Source of the DNA: Balneolaceae bacterium
GTDB taxonomy: Bacteria > Bacteroidota > Rhodothermia > Balneolales > Balneolaceae
Assembly: GCA_003555185.1 (NCBI GenBank)
Contig: PWFZ01000408.1
Span: forward strand, 1-10,561
Length of the DNA stretch: 10,561 nt
Direction: 5' to 3'
Below the pieces are notes generated by a model, which saw only the letters and a program-made list of their open reading frames with translations, was not told the DNA's origin and ran no database searches. Below are positions 6,612 through 10,561 of the stretch, in pieces. Each line of letters opens with the position of its first letter. Positions within the stretch are counted from its first letter, which is position 1. Position numbers and translations under genes: made by a program.

Positions 6612-7082
6612 TCAGGCCCCGAAATACTCTACCTCTTCACTTTGAAAGGCGTCATATATTTCATTTGAATCGCTGCATTTTAGTAATTTTTCTCGAAATG
6701 ATCCGCTGTTCATAAGCCTTGAAATGCGGCTCAACAATTTAATATGTGTACTGTTTTTCGACTCCGGTCCAACAAGTAAAAACACCATTTTTACAGGTTC
6801 ATTATCAATTGCCTCAAAATCAACCGGCTCTTTTAGTATGGCAAAGCTTGCCAGGTTTTCATCAATTGATGAGCATTTACCGTGAGGGATTGCCAATTGC
6901 TTACCAACGCCGGTAGACATTATCGATTCACGCTCAAATACTGATTCCCTAATATTTTCGAGCGCAGCATCATCTACTTTTGGTTGTAACAGATCAACTA
7001 AAGTGTTTATAAGTTCTTTTTTTGAATCTACCTCTGCATTTGCGAGAATAGTAGACTTTTCTAGAAGTGAGTGTATGTCCAT
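6612..7082 (-). CDS. ptsN: PTS EIIA (fructose/nitrogen-regulatory type) domain protein, PtsN-like
   Basis: A stand-alone EIIA domain of the fructose/mannitol superfamily, 156 residues, the size of E. coli EIIA-Ntr. The signature around the phosphorylated histidine is clear: FERESIMSTGVGKQLAIPHGK, with H67 as the phosphoacceptor. The domain spans nearly the whole protein, with no EIIB or EIIC parts and no sugar transporter nearby. This favours a regulatory role, with phosphorylation from a PTS chain encoded elsewhere. PtsN proteins elsewhere influence potassium transport, sigma-54 functions and envelope stress. Here the gene is first in a block with a PBP4 and a sigma-54 activator. Its ATG at 7082 has no clear Shine-Dalgarno sequence; a promoter is proposed at 7116-7145. 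Confidence 0.93.
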   Translation of the reverse strand: MDIHSLLEKSTILANAEVDSKKELINTLVDLLQPKVDDAALENIRESVFERESIMSTGVGKQLAIPHGKCSSIDENLASFAILKEPVDFEAIDNEPVKMVFLLVGPESKNSTHIKLLSRISRLMNSGSFREKLLKCSDSNEIYDAFQSEEVEYFGA

Positions 7083-7115
7083 ATAAGTTTAAAAACTGCT
7101 GCAATTAATTACGTT

Positions 7116-7145
7116 AATATAGGGAGCTATGGGTAATTCTTTCAA
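7116..7145 (-). promoter_or_regulatory. Probable promoter of the ptsN-dacB-regulator-folD-dcp block
   Basis: On the minus strand, TTGAAA (plus 7140-7145) and TATATT (plus 7116-7121) are separated by 18 nt. Each differs from the classical -35/-10 consensus by one base. The start codon is 34 nt beyond the -10 box, leaving a short leader. Bacteroidota sigma factors favour TTG and TAnnTTTG boxes, so the fit to this host's own consensus is only partial. Confidence 0.5.
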
Positions 7146-7177
7146 AAGAAATATTGAAAATCTCTAAACGGCTCCCT
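7121..7177. promoter_or_regulatory. Inverted repeats in the divergent ptsN/ccmB intergenic region
   Basis: AGGGAGC (7121-7127) has a perfect reverse complement GCTCCCT at 7171-7177 across 43 nt. A compact palindrome TTCTTT-CA-AAAGAA (7137-7150) lies between them and overlaps the proposed -35 box of ptsN. They could be operator sites in a shared control region, but short inverted repeats also arise by chance in AT-rich DNA. Confidence 0.3.
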
Positions 7178-7221
7178 TTGTTTTTTAGTACCTTTACGTC
7201 ACTTTACAAGCTGATTTAATC

Positions 7222-7887
7222 ATGGTAAAACCTGCACTTTCGATATTAAAAAAAGAGATTGCCTTAGAACTGCGCACTAAGTACGCCATTAATACATTAC
7301 TGGCGTTTACAGGTGCTTCTCTATTGTTGATCCTGTTCACACTACGCGCAGAGCAAATGGACCCTACTCCCAAAAGCGGGCTCGTATGGATTATTATTCT
7401 CTTTGCAGCCATGACCGGCATGATGCGTTCATTCGTCCAGGAAACAGAGAAAAAAACATGGACTCTCCTGCAGCTTCATGCAAACCCAAGTGATATTTTT
7501 GCAGGCAAGCTGATTTATAATTTTTTGTTCCTGCTCATTTTGCACCTGTTTACCTTTTTCTTCTATATTTTAATGATGAATATGCAGATCGTTAGTGTTC
7601 CCTATTTCATCTACTCCATACTTTTTGGATCAGCAGGATTGGCAGCCGTCACCACATTAACATCAGCAATGATTGCGCAGGCAGATCGCAAAGGAGCCGT
7701 TTTTTCTGTACTCTGTATACCGCTGGTTGTACCCCTTTTATTGGTGCTGACAAGTACTACAAAAATCGCATTAATCGAAGGAGTATCGGAATCATCCATT
7801 GGCGATCTAACTGCACTTATTGGATATTGTGGCGTAACCATTACCGCAGGAATTCTACTTTTTGATTATATCTGGGAAGCATCATGA
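7222..7887 (+). CDS. ccmB: Haem exporter membrane subunit CcmB (cytochrome c maturation)
   Basis: Integral inner-membrane subunit of the CcmAB ABC transporter, which acts with CcmC/D/E in delivering haem for cytochrome c assembly (system I). At 221 residues it has the normal CcmB length. About six membrane segments can be picked out (roughly 22-41, 52-68, 98-120, 127-150, 160-180, 196-216). The family's cytosolic motif follows the second segment: RSFVQETEKKTW (69-80), then GKLIYN (95-100). The N-terminal KKEIALELRTKYAIN is also typical. The ATPase gene ccmA, usually directly upstream, is absent: the upstream neighbour ptsN points the other way. The next gene, holB, starts within the ccmB stop (ATGA). 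The start has no evident Shine-Dalgarno sequence. Confidence 0.92.
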   Translation: MVKPALSILKKEIALELRTKYAINTLLAFTGASLLLILFTLRAEQMDPTPKSGLVWIIILFAAMTGMMRSFVQETEKKTWTLLQLHANPSDIFAGKLIYNFLFLLILHLFTFFFYILMMNMQIVSVPYFIYSILFGSAGLAAVTTLTSAMIAQADRKGAVFSVLCIPLVVPLLLVLTSTTKIALIEGVSESSIGDLTALIGYCGVTITAGILLFDYIWEAS

Positions 7888-9089
7888 CTCTACTACAAGA
7901 AAATATATCATTCGGTAACCGCCGACTTGTTGGTCAAAAAAAGGCTATCGAGCAAATCGAGCGTACATTCCGGTCTAACAGACTCAGTCACGCCTACCTG
8001 ATAACCGGACCTGCAGGTACCGGGAAAACAGCTTTTGCACTTGCTATGGCAGAAGTAGTGAATGGGGTTGATCATCTAACCGACCTAAAAGGGACAGGCG
8101 CATCAAAAAAATCGAGCTGGTTTACCCATCCTGATATTCACCTGTTTATGCCTCTCCCATCAAACATGGGAAACAGCGAACTTCAGTCTCGGTTAGAGTT
8201 ACTCGCAGAAGATCCTTATGAAATTGTGGACTTCAGTCTTCGACCGGCACTGGGTGATGTTGAATCATCCAAAAACCGACGTGCATTCTATTCCATCAGT
8301 TATTACCGCGATGACATCCGACCCAAAACCGTATTAAAACCCAATGAAGGGAAACGAACGGTTATCATTATTACGGGAATTGATACGATGCGGAAAGAAT
8401 CTGCCAATGCATTTTTAAAACTGCTGGAAGAACCCTCCGGTAACGTCATGTTTATTCTCACGGCAAGTAAAACCGATCAGCTTCTTCCAACGATTGTCAG
8501 CCGTTGTCAACATGTTCGTTTAAATCCACTCTCTCAGGAAGAGGTTACACAAGGTTTGGTTCGGTTTGATGATATTCCCGAAGAAGATGCCCGTTTTTTA
8601 TCAAGGGTATCCGGGGGCAATTATGCACTCACCCGGTTTCTTGACCTTAAAACGCTGCAGAAAACACGCGGACAGACCATCGAATTTTTACGCTATACCT
8701 ACACTCAGGATGCACAGGAACTTCTTACCCTCATTCAGAATTGGAACAGCAGCCTGAATACCGAAAGTCAGATTGCACTCTGCAACACACTGGAACAACT
8801 TTTACGGGATATTATGGTTTACCGCGAAACCCAACAGAGCTCACTGATTGCAAATATTGATCAGCTTGATGTAATCAAAAAGTTCTGCAGTGCCCTCAAA
8901 GATGCAAAACTTGAGGAGATGATTGAGCAGCTACAAGAACTTAAATATCTGCTGTATCAAAACGTTCAGTTTAAATTAATCTTCACATCTCTCTCATTTC
9001 GCTTTGGTAGCTTGATGCGGGGTATTGACTCAGAAATAACCCGGGAAGATCCATGGAAACATTTGCCCGCATTTATTAATCAGCCATGA
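7884..9089 (+). CDS. holB: DNA polymerase III delta' subunit (clamp loader)
   Basis: AAA+ subunit of the clamp-loader complex that places the sliding clamp on primed DNA. The 401-residue protein begins with the usual VGQKKAIEQIERTF region. It has a P-loop GPAGTGKT at 42-49, HPDIHLFMP (82-90), NAFLKLLEEP (175-184) and the arginine-finger-bearing SRC motif at 206-208. The C-terminal part fits the clamp-loader collar. Many delta' proteins carry a four-cysteine zinc module shortly after the P-loop; residues 50-81 here contain no cysteine, so this module is absent. Assignment as delta' rather than gamma/tau rests on length, the HPD motif and the absence of the zinc site and tail typical of DnaX; it is good but not certain. 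The gene overlaps ccmB and dapF by ATGA at both ends. Confidence 0.9.
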   Translation: MTLLQENISFGNRRLVGQKKAIEQIERTFRSNRLSHAYLITGPAGTGKTAFALAMAEVVNGVDHLTDLKGTGASKKSSWFTHPDIHLFMPLPSNMGNSELQSRLELLAEDPYEIVDFSLRPALGDVESSKNRRAFYSISYYRDDIRPKTVLKPNEGKRTVIIITGIDTMRKESANAFLKLLEEPSGNVMFILTASKTDQLLPTIVSRCQHVRLNPLSQEEVTQGLVRFDDIPEEDARFLSRVSGGNYALTRFLDLKTLQKTRGQTIEFLRYTYTQDAQELLTLIQNWNSSLNTESQIALCNTLEQLLRDIMVYRETQQSSLIANIDQLDVIKKFCSALKDAKLEEMIEQLQELKYLLYQNVQFKLIFTSLSFRFGSLMRGIDSEITREDPWKHLPAFINQP

Positions 9090-9916
9090 AAGAATCACAA
9101 CCATTCCATTTTACAAAAATGCATGGCGCCGGTAACGACTTCATCTTATTTGATAACCGTTCCGTGCAGCTAAGCCCGCAGCAGATTGAAATCATTACGC
9201 CTGCCCTATCTGATCGTAAATTTGGAGTCGGCTCCGACGGATTGATTGCTTTGGAGTATGATGAATCTCAAAAAGCTGATCTGGTCATGATTTACAAAAA
9301 TCCGGATGGCAGTGATGCAGGAATGTGTGGAAATGGAGCACGGTGTTTCGCCTCATTTGCAGTAACCCTTGGTTGTCCATCGTCTTTTACGTTTCGGGTT
9401 CATGATAAAATTTATAGCGCAAAAGTAAACGATAACAGCGTCATCATTGATTTTCCGCTGGAAACTTCAGTGGACCAGGTAAATGTAGATGATGAAACAT
9501 TTTTAGATATCTATACCAATACGGAACACATCGTCTGCGCAGTTGATCAAAATACACTTGGAAAAGAAGAGCTCCTTATAAAACGCGGTAAAGAGTTAAG
9601 AAACCATGTAACATTTGCTCCCAAAGGAACCAATGTAAATTTTATTCATGGGGTTGATCAAAACAGCCTTCAGCTTCAAACATATGAACGAGGGGTTGAA
9701 AATCTAACACTTGCATGCGGCACGGGGGCCATCGCATCCGCATTGGCATGGCACTATCTTCAAAATTCATCAGACGGGGATTTTACCTATCAGGTAAATG
9801 TAAAAGGAGGTACGTTAACTGTGCATTTCACGTTTGATAAGTCCACAAAAAGTTATTCAAACGTAAAACTGGAAGGACCTGCCACTTTTGTATTCGAAGG
9901 TATCTACTATCTATAA
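9086..9916 (+). CDS. dapF: Diaminopimelate epimerase
   Basis: Converts LL-diaminopimelate to meso-diaminopimelate, the last step before lysine and the precursor for peptidoglycan cross-links. At 276 residues it has the normal length. Both catalytic cysteines are present: C81 in GMCGNGARC and C211 in LACGTGA, acting as the general base/acid pair without a cofactor. Other family hallmarks are the N-terminal KMHGAGNDF (11-19), FGVGSDGL (46-53), KGTNVNF (180-186) and YERGVE (200-205). The segment that usually reads G-x-P-H is NTEH at 145-148. Its ATG overlaps the holB stop, so translation is probably coupled. The next gene appears to begin inside its 3' end. Confidence 0.97.
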   Translation: MKESQPFHFTKMHGAGNDFILFDNRSVQLSPQQIEIITPALSDRKFGVGSDGLIALEYDESQKADLVMIYKNPDGSDAGMCGNGARCFASFAVTLGCPSSFTFRVHDKIYSAKVNDNSVIIDFPLETSVDQVNVDDETFLDIYTNTEHIVCAVDQNTLGKEELLIKRGKELRNHVTFAPKGTNVNFIHGVDQNSLQLQTYERGVENLTLACGTGAIASALAWHYLQNSSDGDFTYQVNVKGGTLTVHFTFDKSTKSYSNVKLEGPATFVFEGIYYL

Positions 9917-10561
9917 ATCAACAACATACATTGCACTATTGTGCTTTTTTCTGGGATGCAGTTCAGCAGAAACGACTACCCGTCCTTCGGCCGAAACACC
10001 TTCCACTATTGTTCCAGAGAATTCATTTTCTGTACCGGGTCAGTTAACTGCCAGTGATATGGTTTTTTCCATACAGCTTCATCGATCCGGTAGCAGGCAA
10101 TCTGCTCCCATAATCGTGATGGATACCAATCAGAAGTTACATCTCTCATTTGATTTACTGGAGAGAGACTCGCGTCAGTTGAAAGTAACATTCACCCACC
10201 ATAATCCTGACTGGTCCCGTTCAGGACTGGATCAAAGCTTTTATCAGGATGGGTTTTTTAATTTAAATCTGGATATAGGAACTGCAAGCCGTAGTCAAAG
10301 GCCAGGCTTTCGTAATTATCAATACGAATTTCCAAACAGGGATCTAACTTTTCTTGTCAGCGGAAATTACATGCTGCGGGTTGAGGATGTTGACACGGGG
10401 AACTTCCTGTTTTCAATGCCCTTTTTTGTAACCGAAAATGAAGGTTCAATACGGTCATCCATAGATACACGTATCACCCCAAGAACTGCAGATATGCGTA
10501 CAGCGCACTATCCAAGAAGCACATTCGAACTACCGGATTTTGTAGATACACCACAGTTTGA
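9888..10561 (+). CDS. Lipoprotein with type IX secretion plug-domain (former DUF5103) N-terminus, partial at right edge
   Basis: A reading frame with no stop runs from 9867 to the window end. From a TTG at 9888 it gives 224 complete residues. The start MYSKVSTIYK, a hydrophobic TTYIALLCFFLG and Cys24 followed by Ser-Ser form a good lipoprotein signal. GGAAGGA at 9871-9877, 10 nt upstream, could be a ribosome site, although this lineage often lacks them. The next in-frame ATG (10059) would cut off the whole signal, and no ATG precedes it. The body matches the plug-domain family N-terminus: FSIQL (60-64), LHLSFDLL (84-91), HHNPDW (104-109), YQDGFFN (119-125), and FLVSGNYMLRVED (155-167). Plug-like proteins of this family are linked to type IX secretion in Bacteroidota and act at the outer-membrane translocon. 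The start could instead be a rare ATT or ATC, so the 5' end is uncertain; the gene itself is well supported. Confidence 0.82.
   Translation, partial: MYSKVSTIYKSTTYIALLCFFLGCSSAETTTRPSAETPSTIVPENSFSVPGQLTASDMVFSIQLHRSGSRQSAPIIVMDTNQKLHLSFDLLERDSRQLKVTFTHHNPDWSRSGLDQSFYQDGFFNLNLDIGTASRSQRPGFRNYQYEFPNRDLTFLVSGNYMLRVEDVDTGNFLFSMPFFVTENEGSIRSSIDTRITPRTADMRTAHYPRSTFELPDFVDTPQF

Noticed and set aside
7178..7196. Bacteroidota-type promoter (TTG plus TAnnTTTG) for ccmB
   Set aside because: TACCTTTA at 7189-7196 resembles the -7 box, but the nearest TTG elements are 8 or about 32 nt away, neither at a suitable distance. I could not support a plus-strand promoter here.
10006..10191. Minus-strand 61-codon open frame
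   Set aside because: It lies opposite the well-supported plug-domain lipoprotein frame and has no recognisable features.

Overview
The window looks like a chromosomal housekeeping segment from a Bacteroidota-type bacterium. A Balneolota/Rhodothermota-like member of the FCB group is my best guess. The clues are a lipoprotein with a type IX secretion 'plug' (former DUF5103) domain, an M3 peptidase exported as a lipoprotein, a moderate AT bias, and starts mostly without Shine-Dalgarno sequences. The taxonomic guess is inference; no rRNA or other phylogenetic marker is present.

Layout. Positions 1-721 hold no recognisable gene but carry many short hairpins. A REP-like cluster lies at about 177-447. 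Three copies of a different hairpin unit (about 566-706) end just downstream of the M3 peptidase stop codon. From 7082 down to 722, five minus-strand genes are packed head to tail: ptsN (EIIA-Ntr-like), dacB (PBP4, S13 family), a sigma-54-dependent NtrC-type response regulator, folD, and an M3 peptidyl-dipeptidase-like lipoprotein. Gaps are 10, -1, 3 and 31 nt, so one transcript is likely. A plausible promoter lies at 7116-7145.

A 139-bp divergent intergenic region (7083-7221) separates this block from a plus-strand block: ccmB (haem exporter membrane subunit), holB (DNA polymerase III delta'), dapF (diaminopimelate epimerase), then a partial type IX secretion plug-domain lipoprotein that runs off the right edge. 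ccmB/holB and holB/dapF overlap by ATGA. The last gene probably starts at a TTG inside the end of dapF.

How the genes fit together. dapF makes meso-diaminopimelate for lysine and peptidoglycan, and dacB trims or cross-links peptidoglycan. folD supplies one-carbon folates, holB is part of the replicative clamp loader, and ccmB belongs to cytochrome c maturation. The regulatory pair ptsN plus a kinase-less sigma-54 activator in one operon is suggestive, because nitrogen-PTS proteins and sigma-54 are classically linked, but no target is visible here. I found no convincing new defence or mobile system. The most unusual features are the structured repeats at the left end, the plug-gene start, the missing zinc cysteines in HolB, the Arg-to-Ala change in FolD, and ccmB standing without ccmA.
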